A program made the position numbers and the translations under genes. 64,000 bases of DNA from UBA1275 sp038124025 (GTDB lineage Bacteria > Bacteroidota > Rhodothermia > Balneolales > Balneolaceae): assembly GCA_038124025.1 (NCBI GenBank), contig JAYPBC010000005.1, positions 1 to 64,000 on the forward strand, written 5' to 3'. Of this stretch, positions 16,767 through 26,469 are shown piece by piece. The number at the start of each line of letters is the position of its first letter. Position 1 is the stretch's first letter. The notes under the pieces were generated by a model that was given only the letters and a program-made list of their open reading frames with translations, had not been told where the DNA came from and ran no database searches.

Positions 16767-18752
16767 TCAGCTTGATTCATTAATGAGTGAGAGAAATGCT
16801 GTTTCATCTAAAATTGGTATGCCTAGGCTTTCGGCCTTTGTTCGTTTCGATCCAGCTGCTTCACCAGCAAGTAAAAAAGATGTATTTTTACTCACCGATG
16901 AGGATGTTTTACCGCCATGTTCCTCAATAAGTTGGCTGGCTTGTTTTCTAGAGAGTGTAGCTAAGGTGCCAGTGAGAACAAAGATTTTGCCTTCGAGCAG
17001 ATTAGAACTCATGACTTTTTCTTCCCGCTCAAATTGCAGCCCACTTTGTTCCAGCTTTTCGAGTATATCCAAATAACGAGGCTCGGAAAAAAATTCAATT
17101 ACCGATTGGGCTATACGCGGGCCAATGGCATCAACAGCCAATAAATCATCCTCACTTGCCTGTTGCAAAGTCCTCATGCTTCCGAATGCCTTTGCTAAAT
17201 CTTTTGCTACGGTCTTACCTACAAAACGAATTCCCAAACCGTAAAGAACCCGCTCAAACGGCTGTGATATACTCCGCTCAATACTTTCGATTAGGTTGGT
17301 CGCACTTTTTTCAGCCATACGCTCCAGTGGAAGCAGGTCCTCTTTTTTCAGACTGTATAAATCAGCATAGTTGTGGATGAGTCCTTCCTTTACGAGTAGG
17401 TCAACCATGGATTCCCCAAGGCCATCTATATCCAAGGCATCTCTAGAGGCAAAATGTTCAATTTTAATGCGTACCTGGGGTGGACATTGGATGTTAATAC
17501 ACCGCCACGCCACTTCCCCATCGTACTTAATTAGGGAGGCTTGACAGGCAGGACAGTTTGTAGGAAAGTGATAGGGAGCAGTCCGCTCTGTAGTACTGGG
17601 AACGACTTCAACTACTTGAGGAATTATCTCGCCCGCTTTTTCCACTTTTACTTGATCTCCAATACGAATGTCTTTGCGTTGAATTTCTTCTTCGTTGTGT
17701 AAGGACGCTCTTTTTACTGTTGTTCCAGCCAGTAAAACCGGCTCTAATTCGGCTACTGGAGTAATGGTCCCCAATCGACCAACCTGCAAGCTAATATCAT
17801 TAATTCGACTGACGGCTTGCTCGGCCTGAAATTTATATGCAATAGCCCAACGAGGAAATTTAGAGGTGCTTCCAAGTTGTTCGCGTAGAACTTCTTCGTT
17901 CACTTTAATAACAACTCCATCGGTTTCGAAGGGCAACTCATGACGGATTTGATCCAGTACTTCGATGGTGTTATGAACCTGCTCAATGGATTCGCAAAGG
18001 GTAGGGAACTCATTAGCAGGTAGTCCATATTCTTTAATAAGAGCTAATTTTTGATCTTGATTACGATTGACTCCGTCTTCGAATAATAAATCAAAGGCAA
18101 AGAATCTTATTGGACGGCGAGCTACTACTTTGGGATCTTGCATTTTTAACGAACCAGCCGTTGAATTTCGTGGGTTGGCAAACACACTTAAGCCGGCTTC
18201 TTCGCGATAGTGGTTTAGGCGAACAAAGGCTTCTTTTTCCATGAAGGCTTCGCCTCGAACTTCAACCACCTTCGGTGGTGTTCCCTCGAGAAAAAGAGGA
18301 ATATCTTGAATGGTGCGTATGTTTTTGGTGATATCATCGCCCTGTTGGCCATCCCCCCGGGTGGCTCCAAGTACTAATGCGCCTTTTTCGTAGCGCAAAC
18401 GGATGGAGGCACCATCAAACTTAAGTTCTACTAGGTAGCTAAATGAATCATGGCCTAATATTTTGCGTACACGTGCATCAAACTCATTAAGCTCATCTTC
18501 ATTATAGGTGTTATCCAAGCTTAATAGAGGAGTAGGGTGGGTAACGGTTTCGAAATTAGAGGATACGGCACCTCCCACACGAGCAGTTGGAGATTGGGGA
18601 TCTTCTAGATTGTATTCCTTCTCAAGATTGCCTAATTCCTTGAGTAATTCATCATAGCGTTGATCACTCATGAAAGGGGTAGCCTGATCGTAGTAGGCTT
18701 CGTTGGCCTGCTGAAGTAATTTTCTTAATTCTAGTACGCGTTTTTCAGCCAT
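16767..18752 (-). CDS. ligA: NAD-dependent DNA ligase LigA
   Basis: 661 residues, full length. Domain Ia is present (YYDQATPFMSDQRYDELLKEL). The adenylation lysine lies in LVELKFDGASIRLRY (about residue 111), and the OB-fold follows. The zinc finger reads CPACQASLIKYDGEVAWRCINIQCP with four Cys. Helix-hairpin-helix repeats (DIDGLGESMVDLL, GLGIRFVGKTVA, AVDAIGPRIAQSV) are followed by a C-terminal BRCT domain (about 584-661, FVLTGTLATLSRKQASQLIEEHGG). It is the replicative ligase joining Okazaki fragments. It is 73 bases downstream of the RodZ-like gene on the same strand. Confidence 0.97.
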   Translation of the reverse strand: MAEKRVLELRKLLQQANEAYYDQATPFMSDQRYDELLKELGNLEKEYNLEDPQSPTARVGGAVSSNFETVTHPTPLLSLDNTYNEDELNEFDARVRKILGHDSFSYLVELKFDGASIRLRYEKGALVLGATRGDGQQGDDITKNIRTIQDIPLFLEGTPPKVVEVRGEAFMEKEAFVRLNHYREEAGLSVFANPRNSTAGSLKMQDPKVVARRPIRFFAFDLLFEDGVNRNQDQKLALIKEYGLPANEFPTLCESIEQVHNTIEVLDQIRHELPFETDGVVIKVNEEVLREQLGSTSKFPRWAIAYKFQAEQAVSRINDISLQVGRLGTITPVAELEPVLLAGTTVKRASLHNEEEIQRKDIRIGDQVKVEKAGEIIPQVVEVVPSTTERTAPYHFPTNCPACQASLIKYDGEVAWRCINIQCPPQVRIKIEHFASRDALDIDGLGESMVDLLVKEGLIHNYADLYSLKKEDLLPLERMAEKSATNLIESIERSISQPFERVLYGLGIRFVGKTVAKDLAKAFGSMRTLQQASEDDLLAVDAIGPRIAQSVIEFFSEPRYLDILEKLEQSGLQFEREEKVMSSNLLEGKIFVLTGTLATLSRKQASQLIEEHGGKTSSSVSKNTSFLLAGEAAGSKRTKAESLGIPILDETAFLSLINESS

Positions 18753-18825
18753 GAATATATGAGTTTCTTGTCATGCTTTTAGCTATGTGATCGTAACTGA
18801 TACATGCTTTGAGATTATGATATCG

Positions 18826-20373
18826 TCAAAAAGCTATAGCATATTCTATACTGTCGGGTTCTGAAACGCCCTCAGGTAGAACTAAATTCGGTTTTGCTTT
18901 AAATTCCGCCGTCCCTAAGCGCTCACGATTCAGAAGAACTGTGTTTTCCTGTTCGGTGGCAAATCGCTCTAATGGAGCCTCAATCACATTGTTGTTGAAC
19001 AAAATAAGCATTCTACTAAACTGCCCTCTGATGGTGATTTCTTCTTTGAAATCGAAATAGTATGCTGCGCCTTGTTCCATCCAAAGTGGATACACCGATT
19101 CTCTCAAATCACTGCCCACTCTCACTGGTTCGAGCTTATCATAGGCAGCATAGATTACAATTCGCAAGGTATCAGGCGCTTGGGCTAGGTTCAAAACACT
19201 GCTAGAGTCTAAGGAGCTGGTTGCTAGGCTATTCTGGGTCATTTCATTCGTATTATCAGACCCTTCAGACTCATTAGATTCGGAGTTAGAAGGGGCCTCT
19301 TCATCCGAAGTAGACGTTTCAGTATCTTGTCGGCTTTGGGTTGGATTAGAACCGATACCTTCCGCAGTTGAGAGTGAGTCGGTGGCTATAATGGCGTCTG
19401 AGTTAAGAGTTCCTACCTCCTCTGTGATTTCTGATGAGGAGTCAGAAAAACTATTGAACCAGCTTGAAATAGTACTCCGATACAAAAACCCGAAAACAAG
19501 TAAACTTACCGTAATAACCGCCAAAATGGTAATTAGTACCACATTACTTTTAGATTCCTGTTGAGCGTTGAACCGTTTACCCATTTGAGCCCAATTCACT
19601 TGATCAGCTGTTTTACTCGCAGATATGGCCGGTTGATTAGCTACTGGTTTATCTGTTGTTTTAGCTACGCTTGAATTCTTAGATGGGGCCTTAGAATGAT
19701 CAACCCTAGTATTTTCTTTGTTAGACTCTTCGCTCGTAGTTGCTCCATCTGGAACATTGAGACTACCAGTATTTTTGCCGGTATCTACAGCTGAATCCCC
19801 AGGTGTGGTATCATCCCCTTGATTTGAATCCGTTTCACCAGGTGTAGAATTACTATTTGTGGTCGACCTAGATGCAGTAGGTGCAGAATCTGTTGAAATG
19901 CTCTCTTTATCTGTGTCTGTTTCAGTATCGGCATCAGCATTCGCACCCAAATCGGAATCGCTAGAGACTTTATTAATGGCTTCAACCTTCGTCTTAGCGT
20001 CATAATTAAGTTCGGTTCTAATGGGGGCCTTTTTTGGGGCTGAGTCTGCTTCTAAACTGCGTTTTCTTTCTTCTTTCCCAAATGGGTCTGAAGGATTGGG
20101 AGCCCCTGCCTCTTTAAAAATTCCATGATCATAAGTGCCTTCCTCCATGGCATCCAAGGCTCGTAAAATGACAGCCTCTTTTATTTTTAATCCTCGGGCG
20201 TAGCTTCGCACAAAATTTCTAATATACGCCTGGTTGTAGGTTTCCGAATTAAATATCGCGTCGGATTCAATTTCAGAGATAATTTCATAGGATAATTTGG
20301 TTAGACCCTGAATCTCATCAGTATCAACACCTAGTTCCTCTCTAATTTCGGCTAAGTCTTTTCCTAGAGCCAT
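18826..20373 (-). CDS. RodZ-like protein: HTH domain, long disordered linker, membrane segment, DUF4115-like domain
   Basis: 515 residues. A RodZ-type helix-turn-helix domain (about 1-80; GKDLAEIREELGVDTDEIQ, YIRNFVRSYARGLKI) is followed by a linker of about 190 residues rich in Ser, Thr, Asp and Asn. A single membrane segment spans about 277-298 (VVLITILAVITVSLLVFGFLY), and a second acidic Ser-rich stretch runs to about 400. A beta-rich C-terminal domain of DUF4115 type (LRIVIYAAYDKLEPVRVGSD, YYFDFKEEITIRGQFSRMLI) ends the protein. RodZ links MreB to the wall-synthesis machinery, with the N-terminus in the cytoplasm. The low-complexity linker is unusually long. MreB itself is not in the window. 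Confidence 0.85.
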   Translation of the reverse strand: MALGKDLAEIREELGVDTDEIQGLTKLSYEIISEIESDAIFNSETYNQAYIRNFVRSYARGLKIKEAVILRALDAMEEGTYDHGIFKEAGAPNPSDPFGKEERKRSLEADSAPKKAPIRTELNYDAKTKVEAINKVSSDSDLGANADADTETDTDKESISTDSAPTASRSTTNSNSTPGETDSNQGDDTTPGDSAVDTGKNTGSLNVPDGATTSEESNKENTRVDHSKAPSKNSSVAKTTDKPVANQPAISASKTADQVNWAQMGKRFNAQQESKSNVVLITILAVITVSLLVFGFLYRSTISSWFNSFSDSSSEITEEVGTLNSDAIIATDSLSTAEGIGSNPTQSRQDTETSTSDEEAPSNSESNESEGSDNTNEMTQNSLATSSLDSSSVLNLAQAPDTLRIVIYAAYDKLEPVRVGSDLRESVYPLWMEQGAAYYFDFKEEITIRGQFSRMLILFNNNVIEAPLERFATEQENTVLLNRERLGTAEFKAKPNLVLPEGVSEPDSIEYAIAF

Positions 20374-20517
20374 AATATAGCATGTAATGATTTTTTGTCT
20401 GTGTGCTCTTTTTAGGAGTAAATCTCGTTTACCATAATAAGCAACGCTGGTAATTTAGTAGAATTAGCGGCCAAAAAATAATCTACGAGTCTATTTTTAT
20501 ACCCTTTATACATAGCT

Positions 20518-21234
20518 ATGTTCAGTGCTAGAAAATGGTCAAATAATACCGTTGAAAGAAAAAATTTCTGGGTTTTCCCTGATTATTGCCAATGCTGTGG
20601 GATTCGGCTATTGGGTTCTGCCAAACAAATATGTAGATATTGTATTCTAAGTGAGTTACCTCGGATTTATCCAGAACCCAAAAAAGGAATGTATCCTGAG
20701 GGAATACAATGGCAAGTGGCTTGTTGGAAATACGAAGAAGACCATTTAATTCAGCGCATAATAGTTCAATTAAAATATAAGAGGGCCTATGGTATTGGAT
20801 TAGACCTAGGTAGAGCAGCAGCCGATTTGTTTCAACAAATTCATCCCGACAAATACCAGCAGCTTATGACAGAAAGGCCCATTGTGATACCAATTCCTCT
20901 TTCCCGTCAAAGAAGGAATTTGAGAGGGTTTAACCAAAGTTATAGTATAGCTGAGGGTTGGACCGCATTGATGCCTTTTCCTGTACTAGGTGAGGGGGTA
21001 CTAGAACGGAAGCCATCTAGAGTACATCAGGTGGGTAAGAGTAAATTGGAACGAAGAATGAATAGGGAAAAGATGTATAAAGTAGTCTGCCCAACTATTT
21101 ATGATTGGACAGACAGACCTGTTCTCATCCTGGATGATGTATACACCACTGGCTCTACTTGTTTTGCTTTTTGGCATTTTCTAAAGTCTGTTGGTTTTAA
21201 TAACGCCTATGTTATAACCTTAGCACAGTCATAG
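20518..21234 (+). CDS. comF: ComF-family phosphoribosyltransferase-like protein
   Basis: 238 residues. An N-terminal zinc-ribbon-like pair (YCQCCGIRL and ICRYC) precedes a phosphoribosyltransferase domain. The PRPP-binding signature is VLILDDVYTTGSTC, and RQRRNLRGFNQSYSIAEGW matches the ComF family. In other bacteria ComF proteins support DNA uptake in natural transformation, probably in handling incoming single strands. The gene stands divergent from the RodZ-like gene, with 144 bases between. An unknown membrane protein follows on the same strand. Confidence 0.88.
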   Translation: MFSARKWSNNTVERKNFWVFPDYCQCCGIRLLGSAKQICRYCILSELPRIYPEPKKGMYPEGIQWQVACWKYEEDHLIQRIIVQLKYKRAYGIGLDLGRAAADLFQQIHPDKYQQLMTERPIVIPIPLSRQRRNLRGFNQSYSIAEGWTALMPFPVLGEGVLERKPSRVHQVGKSKLERRMNREKMYKVVCPTIYDWTDRPVLILDDVYTTGSTCFAFWHFLKSVGFNNAYVITLAQS

Positions 21235-21299
21235 TTTCCTCACTTAGAATTTTTACTAAAGTCTTAACAACGAAGTCAGATAATGGCTATTTTTAAATC

Positions 21300-21977
21300 A
21301 TGACAAATCAAAAGAGGAAGACTAAATGGGAATTGGTGGAACTACCAGGTGGTTTTCGAACTAGTTTTGGACACTGGTATACCATAACCAGAGAGGGTAT
21401 AGAAAGCTATGTTCCAGGCTTATTAAAGAAATATTCGTTAGAACATTTGGCTAGAGTTGCTGATGACTGGCTTCGAAGCAGGGAACAATTCCCCGTTTTA
21501 TTCTTTATGATACTGGTGTATAGCCCATTAACAGAATCTTTAAGTTTGGTTTTGGGCGTTATTTTTTATGTGTTTTGGAGATCTCAGCTATCCGCATTTA
21601 TTTACCCTTGGGGCCACCCAGCAATTCGCTGGGTGTGCGAAGATGCCTTGTTGTATTTGGCATTTATCGGTGGCTTAGTTTATGACTCAATTGCACCGGA
21701 AACTTGGCTTGAGTTGGCGTTATCTACCTTAGAAATCACCGCATTAATTATCAGTTTTTTATGTATAAAAACAGGTTTGGTTTCTATGGCTATTCAGGCT
21801 CTTTATGGCCGTTTCCGCAACGAGAATACGACTGCGATGACCGATCGTATATTTAATATGGTGTTGATTCGCTACGGGTACAAAGAGGGGCTGTTGACGG
21901 GTAATCTAAAAGCAATGCAAGACGAGTTTATTCGCGTAGTTAACTATCATAAAACCCGAAAAAAGAACAAAAGCTAG
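21300..21977 (+). CDS. Membrane protein of unknown function
   Basis: 225 residues. A polar basic N-terminus (about 1-60) is followed by hydrophobic stretches: PVLFFMILVYSPL with SLVLGVIFYVFW, LLYLAFIGGLVYDSI and LEITALIISFLCIKTGLVSM. The C-terminus is again basic (KTRKKNKS). It lies 65 bases after comF and 15 bases before the histidine phosphatase, so it is probably in one transcript with both. I do not recognise the family. Confidence 0.75.
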   Translation: MTNQKRKTKWELVELPGGFRTSFGHWYTITREGIESYVPGLLKKYSLEHLARVADDWLRSREQFPVLFFMILVYSPLTESLSLVLGVIFYVFWRSQLSAFIYPWGHPAIRWVCEDALLYLAFIGGLVYDSIAPETWLELALSTLEITALIISFLCIKTGLVSMAIQALYGRFRNENTTAMTDRIFNMVLIRYGYKEGLLTGNLKAMQDEFIRVVNYHKTRKKNKS

Positions 21978-21992
21978 TCATTCGCACTACCT

Positions 21993-22643
21993 ATGCAGTC
22001 AGAATCATTTAAAACTATTCTATATTTAGTTCGACATGGCCAAACCGACTATAATGCGAGCCAACGATTTCAAGGTAGGGGAATTGATGCTGGCCTCAAT
22101 GAACTAGGAAGCAGGCAGGCAGAGGGGGTTGCCCAGTATTTTCAGAAGTATAAGTTAAAAGTTAACCGATTGTATTGCAGTAGTTTGAAGCGCACTTCAG
22201 AGACGGCTGCACCTCTGGCTCAGGCAAATGAGCTTCCCATCATGTCAAGTAAGCATCTAGATGAAATGGACTTTGGAGCATTAGAGGGTGATTATGTTGC
22301 AGATCATCTGCCTTATCTGCGCGAATTACAGGATTTATGGAAATCCGGACAAACCATTATTCCAGTTCGTGATGGGGAGCACCCTGAACAGGTTTATTCG
22401 AGAGCCAATGGATTTGTGAAAAAAATAATTTTGGGATTAGGTGAACCCCAGGGAAGTAAACTTGAGAGAATTGTGCTGGTTGTACATGGTCGACTAATTC
22501 GAATTTTACTATCGGTTTGGTTGGGCTATGGACTCAGTAAAATGGATGTCATCGAACATAGTAATGGAGCTATTTATGAAATAGGGTGGAATGGTCAAGA
22601 ATTTATTCCCCTGCAACTGCATATAACCGAGCATTTATCGTAA
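21993..22643 (+). CDS. Histidine phosphatase family protein (phosphoglycerate-mutase-like)
   Basis: 216 residues. The catalytic LVRHGQTDYN motif stands near the N-terminus, followed by the substrate-binding QGRGIDAGLNELGSRQA and YCSSLKRTSETA. The acid-base Glu is probably in EMDFGALEG, and the second His in LVVHGRLIRILL. The family includes alpha-ribazole phosphatase CobC and broad phosphatases. A cobalamin adenosyltransferase is encoded at 37.4 kb, but not nearby, so the substrate stays open. Spacing to the membrane-protein gene upstream is 15 bases. Confidence 0.88.
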   Translation: MQSESFKTILYLVRHGQTDYNASQRFQGRGIDAGLNELGSRQAEGVAQYFQKYKLKVNRLYCSSLKRTSETAAPLAQANELPIMSSKHLDEMDFGALEGDYVADHLPYLRELQDLWKSGQTIIPVRDGEHPEQVYSRANGFVKKIILGLGEPQGSKLERIVLVVHGRLIRILLSVWLGYGLSKMDVIEHSNGAIYEIGWNGQEFIPLQLHITEHLS

Positions 22644-22734
22644 TGCACTTTTCGGGCTTGATGCTGAGTTTTTATGTATATTGTGTGTCTATTCATCATC
22701 AAATCTGCCTAAAAAGGGCACCAGCAAAAAGCTT

Positions 22735-23424
22735 ATGAGTGAAAAAGTACGTTCCATGTTTGCCGATATTGCTTCCGATTATGATCGAGTGAATACGGTA
22801 CTTTCATTTGGTATTCACCATGTGTGGAGGGACCGAACCATTGCTGAATCCGGAGTTTCCAAAGGTGAGAGTGTGTTGGATTGTGCCACAGGAACCGGTG
22901 ATTTAGCCATTGCTTTCAAAAAAGCAGTAGGACCTGACGGATATGTATTGGGAACCGATTTTTGTGCTCCAATGATTGAGCCAGCCCCTGCTAAAGCAAA
23001 AAAGGAAGGTCTTGAGATTGATTTTGAAGTGGCCGATGCCATGGATTTACCCTATGAGGATAATCGATTCGATCTAGCAAGTATTTCTTTCGGGATACGA
23101 AACGTAGATGATCCTGTAAAGGCTCTTCGAGAAATGGGGCGAGTAGTTAAGCCAGGTGGAAAGGTAGTGGTCTTAGAGTTTGGGCAACCAAAGGGACTCA
23201 TGAAATTTCCATACGAACTATATTCCCAGCATATTATGCCTACGGTAGGTGGATGGCTAAGTGGAAATAGAGATGCTTATACCTATTTACCGAAAACAAG
23301 TGCGGCCTTTCCTGCAGGAGATAAATTTTTAAAGCTAATGGAAGAGTCTGAAATGTTTAGCTCGCATAAAGCTATTTCACTGACTGGCGGAATATCATAC
23401 ATTTATGTTGGTATTGTTGCCTAA
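22735..23424 (+). CDS. ubiE: Demethylmenaquinone methyltransferase (MenG/UbiE)
   Basis: A class I SAM-dependent methyltransferase that makes menaquinone by C-methylating demethylmenaquinone. Segments SMFADIASDYDRVNTVLSFG, VLDCATGTGDLAIAF (SAM motif I), FEVADAMDLPYEDNRFDLASISFGIRNV and the C-terminal YTYLPKTSAAFPAG are all UbiE family signatures. I chose the ATG at 22735 (230 residues). A TTG at 22681 would add 18 residues with no family likeness. The quinone feeds the succinate dehydrogenase encoded at 39.7 kb. FabZ follows after 27 bases. Confidence 0.93.
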   Translation: MSEKVRSMFADIASDYDRVNTVLSFGIHHVWRDRTIAESGVSKGESVLDCATGTGDLAIAFKKAVGPDGYVLGTDFCAPMIEPAPAKAKKEGLEIDFEVADAMDLPYEDNRFDLASISFGIRNVDDPVKALREMGRVVKPGGKVVVLEFGQPKGLMKFPYELYSQHIMPTVGGWLSGNRDAYTYLPKTSAAFPAGDKFLKLMEESEMFSSHKAISLTGGISYIYVGIVA

Positions 23425-23451
23425 TAACTTTTATCAAAATTCAGGAGCATT

Positions 23452-23889
23452 ATGACTATCGAAGACATAAAAAAAATTATCCCTCATCGCTATCCTTTCT
23501 TATTAGTGGATCGAGTGGTTGAAAAAACAGAAGATTCCATAAAAGCGTACAAAAACGTAACGGTGAATGAAGAATTTTTTAACGGTCATTTTCCAGGGCA
23601 ACCCATAATGCCTGGAGTGCTGCAAGTTGAAGCACTAGCACAGGCGGGAGCTATTTTATTGATGACCGAAAAAGTAGAGGACCCTTCCAAGAGTTTAATG
23701 GTGTTTACTGGAATTAATAATTGCAAGTTTCGACGTCAAGTAGTTCCTGGAGATCAGTTGATGCTGGAGGTAAAATTGGGTAGTATGAGAAGGAATTTTG
23801 TCACCATGAAAGGTAAGGCCACGGTAGATGGGCAAATTTGTTGTGAATTAGAGGCATCAGCTGCTTTGGTCGAGAAAACAGGTGAGTAA
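23452..23889 (+). CDS. fabZ: 3-hydroxyacyl-ACP dehydratase FabZ
   Basis: 145 residues, a hotdog fold. HRYPFLLVDRV and the catalytic HFPGQPIMPGVLQVEALAQ (catalytic His and Glu) are the FabZ signature. It dehydrates 3-hydroxyacyl-ACP in fatty acid elongation. A clear ribosome binding site (AGGAG) stands seven bases before the ATG. The protein is FabZ alone, not the LpxC-FabZ fusion found in many Bacteroidia. panB follows after 15 bases. Confidence 0.96.
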   Translation: MTIEDIKKIIPHRYPFLLVDRVVEKTEDSIKAYKNVTVNEEFFNGHFPGQPIMPGVLQVEALAQAGAILLMTEKVEDPSKSLMVFTGINNCKFRRQVVPGDQLMLEVKLGSMRRNFVTMKGKATVDGQICCELEASAALVEKTGE

Positions 23890-23904
23890 CGCAACCAAAT
23901 CGAT

Positions 23905-24762
23905 ATGAGTACCGAAACAAGCAAAAACAGTGAATCCACACCTGGGCATTCCATGCCAAACCCGGTTAAAATAACTACTCAAACCGTGGTTGAAATGAAA
24001 CAGAAGGGAGAAAAAATTTCAATGCTCACCGCATACGATTTTACGATGGCTAGAATAGTGGATGCCGCTGGAATTGATGTGCTACTTGTTGGTGATTCTG
24101 CATCGAATATAATGGCTGGAAATGAAACCACGGTCCCAATAACCTTAGAGCATATGATATATCATACACAATGTGTGGTACGAGGTGTGGACAGGGCATT
24201 GGTCATTGCCGATATGCCATTTATGAGTTACCAGGTTACCCCGAAAGAGGCTCTTACCAATGCGGGTCGCTTAATGAAGGAAGCTGGGGCGCATGCAGTG
24301 AAACTGGAAGGGGGCAGTACCATAATCGATACCGTAAAAAAAATTGTGGATGCCGGCATTCCAGTGATGGGACACCTAGGTTTGACGCCTCAATCAATTT
24401 ATCAGTTTGGTACCTATAAAGTCCGCGCCAAAGAGCAGGCCGAGGCAGACCAGTTAATGGAAGATGCATTAAAGCTACAGGAAGCCGGTGTTTTTGCACT
24501 GGTATTAGAAAAAATACCATCAAAGCTTGCGGCTCAGGTGACCAAACAATTACACATACCTACTATTGGAATTGGAGCTGGGCAAGAGTGTGACGGTCAG
24601 GTACTGGTTGTGCATGATATGTTGGGGATGAATAAGAATTTTTCTCCTCGCTTTTTGCGCCGTTATGCCGATGTAGAATCGCTGATGACCCAGGCTGTTC
24701 AACAATATGTTGAAGATGTGAAAACCAAAGATTTTCCTAATGAAAATGAGCAATATGCCTAA
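23905..24762 (+). CDS. panB: 3-methyl-2-oxobutanoate hydroxymethyltransferase PanB
   Basis: 285 residues. It adds a hydroxymethyl group from methylene-tetrahydrofolate to ketoisovalerate to give ketopantoate, the first pantothenate step. [60 protein letters not shown] and [24 protein letters not shown] are the PanB signatures. It has about 25 extra polar residues at the N-terminus. The substrate comes from the ilv pathway encoded at 43-50 kb. The stop overlaps the surE start by 8 bases. Confidence 0.96.
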   Translation: MSTETSKNSESTPGHSMPNPVKITTQTVVEMKQKGEKISMLTAYDFTMARIVDAAGIDVLLVGDSASNIMAGNETTVPITLEHMIYHTQCVVRGVDRALVIADMPFMSYQVTPKEALTNAGRLMKEAGAHAVKLEGGSTIIDTVKKIVDAGIPVMGHLGLTPQSIYQFGTYKVRAKEQAEADQLMEDALKLQEAGVFALVLEKIPSKLAAQVTKQLHIPTIGIGAGQECDGQVLVVHDMLGMNKNFSPRFLRRYADVESLMTQAVQQYVEDVKTKDFPNENEQYA

Positions 24763-25519
24763 AGATATACCTTATATATTAGTTTCTAATGACGATGGAT
24801 TCTTTTCAAAAGGGATTCAAGCCCTCGCTCGAGTAGCTTCGGAGTTTGGCCGGGTCGTTGTTGTTGCCCCGGATAGAGAGCAAAGCGCAGTTGGGCATGC
24901 GGTTACCATTCATGATCCGTTGCGAGCCAATCACATAAATGTGGTGGATGATATTGGCGGTTTCTCGGTGACAGGTACACCTGCGGATTGTGTGAAATTG
25001 GCACACGATCAACTCTTAGAAGAAAAGCCGGATTTGGTATTGAGTGGAATTAATCACGGCAGCAATGCGGGTATAAATTTGTTGTATTCTGGTACGGTGA
25101 GCGCTGCCACGGAGGGCACTGTCTTAGGCTATCCTTCTATTGCTGTTTCGTGCACTGATTATGATAGCGACGCAGACTTGAGTGGTTGTATGGCAGCAGC
25201 GCGCTTAATGATTAATCAAGTGCTTAAAAAAGGTCTACCAAAAGGAGTGACACTCAATATAAATGCGCCTTCTGGGCCTTTTAAAGGACTTAAGTGGTCG
25301 AAAATGGCCGATTCTCGTTATGTTGAGGAATATGAGGGGCGTAAGGATCCGCTGAAGCGGCCATATTACTGGTTGACTGGAAAATTTGAGTTATTGGACA
25401 CCTCACCCGATGCGGATATACAATTGCTAAATCAAGGTTATGCTGCTGTTACGCCTATTCAGTACGATTTAACGGATTATGACCTGCTTAACAAAATGAA
25501 ACAGAGCCTAGAGTCCTGA
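24755..25519 (+). CDS. surE: 5'-nucleotidase SurE
   Basis: 254 residues. The metal-binding [16 protein letters not shown] at the N-terminus, [49 protein letters not shown] and the C-terminal DYDLLNK segment define SurE. It dephosphorylates nucleoside 5' (and 3') monophosphates in the cytoplasm. I chose the ATG at 24755, which overlaps the panB stop; ATGs at 24740 and 24746 would add up to five residues. Confidence 0.95.
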   Translation: MPKDIPYILVSNDDGFFSKGIQALARVASEFGRVVVVAPDREQSAVGHAVTIHDPLRANHINVVDDIGGFSVTGTPADCVKLAHDQLLEEKPDLVLSGINHGSNAGINLLYSGTVSAATEGTVLGYPSIAVSCTDYDSDADLSGCMAAARLMINQVLKKGLPKGVTLNINAPSGPFKGLKWSKMADSRYVEEYEGRKDPLKRPYYWLTGKFELLDTSPDADIQLLNQGYAAVTPIQYDLTDYDLLNKMKQSLES

Positions 25520-25535
25520 GCATTTACGTTGCATT

Positions 25536-25559
25536 GGCCCATTTATTAGGCGATGGGCC
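25536..25559. terminator. Stem-loop between convergent surE and lipase genes
   Basis: GGCCCAT (25536-25542) and ATGGGCC (25553-25559) form a perfect 7-bp stem with a ten-base loop. There is no T run on either side, so it is a weak candidate for a bidirectional terminator. Its position between the ends of two convergent genes is the main support. Confidence 0.4.
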
Positions 25560-25614
25560 TCCCCTTATCGGCTTAGAAAAGTTAAAAGGACATGCACTAC
25601 TCCAAAGAATCGCC

Positions 25615-26469
25615 CTAAAGCTCCCGGCTTCTGAGGTGTTCTATTAGCCCGATCCAAAACTCCATATATCGTTTTTTTGCTTCTCGGGTTCCCACTTGCA
25701 CATTAATTTGGTTTAAGTGTGACAGGCGAATAGTACCTAAATGTTCTCCCCATTGCGCACTTTCAACCGAGACAAAAGAATCATTAGGCCCTTCTTTTTC
25801 ATGGATTAGATTATTTTGGAAGAGGAAGACGGGATTCAAGGTTTCTTGGGTTCCTTTTCCCACCGCTGCAGAATAGGAATAAATAGGAATACCCACCGGT
25901 TCAGGAGTGCTCGGGTTAAAGTGTTCCTGCACATATTTGCGCGTCAATTGTTCAACTGATCCAAACGCATCGTTACGTTCTTTCACGTATACATTATCAG
26001 CAAACCAGTCCACGATGTCACCTATGCGCTCGGACAACACTTCTGGAGTGCTGCGAACAAAATCCGCCAAATAAGTACCCTTATGCGGGGTGGCAATGGT
26101 AGTTAATGAAGCAACTTTTTCTTCTATGCCTAAATGTGCCAGGGCATATCTCATATCTAATCCGCCCATACTATGGGCAATCACATTGAACTTTGGTATG
26201 GAATGCTGTTGGCTTAGCTCATTGATGATCCGTGTCCAACTCCGTGCCCGAACTTCAATAGGAGCATAGGGAACGATGTTGGGGGCAAAGGCTAACAATC
26301 CATGTTCTCGCATCCACATACAAGGGTCATGTAGTGGCGAGGGTTTAATCAATGAGCCTATAGCCCCAAAGCCGTGGCATAGAAGCACGGGATGGCGCAG
26401 GGACCAAACATCTGGTTGTGGATGTTCTTTTAGTTCTAGTCGTTTCAGTAGCCCACTTCTATCTTTCAT
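25615..26469 (-). CDS. Alpha/beta hydrolase, triacylglycerol lipase-like
   Basis: 284 residues. VLLCHGFGA is the oxyanion loop and NVIAHSMGGLDMRYAL the nucleophile elbow (Ser in AHSMGG). GPNDSFVSVESAQWG holds the probable catalytic Asp and RLSHLNQI the probable His. This order is that of family I bacterial lipases. There is no signal peptide, so the protein is probably cytoplasmic or exported by a non-classical route. The start overlaps the upstream exported-protein gene by 4 bases, so the two are co-translated. The physiological ester is unknown. Confidence 0.85.
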   Translation of the reverse strand: MKDRSGLLKRLELKEHPQPDVWSLRHPVLLCHGFGAIGSLIKPSPLHDPCMWMREHGLLAFAPNIVPYAPIEVRARSWTRIINELSQQHSIPKFNVIAHSMGGLDMRYALAHLGIEEKVASLTTIATPHKGTYLADFVRSTPEVLSERIGDIVDWFADNVYVKERNDAFGSVEQLTRKYVQEHFNPSTPEPVGIPIYSYSAAVGKGTQETLNPVFLFQNNLIHEKEGPNDSFVSVESAQWGEHLGTIRLSHLNQINVQVGTREAKKRYMEFWIGLIEHLRSREL

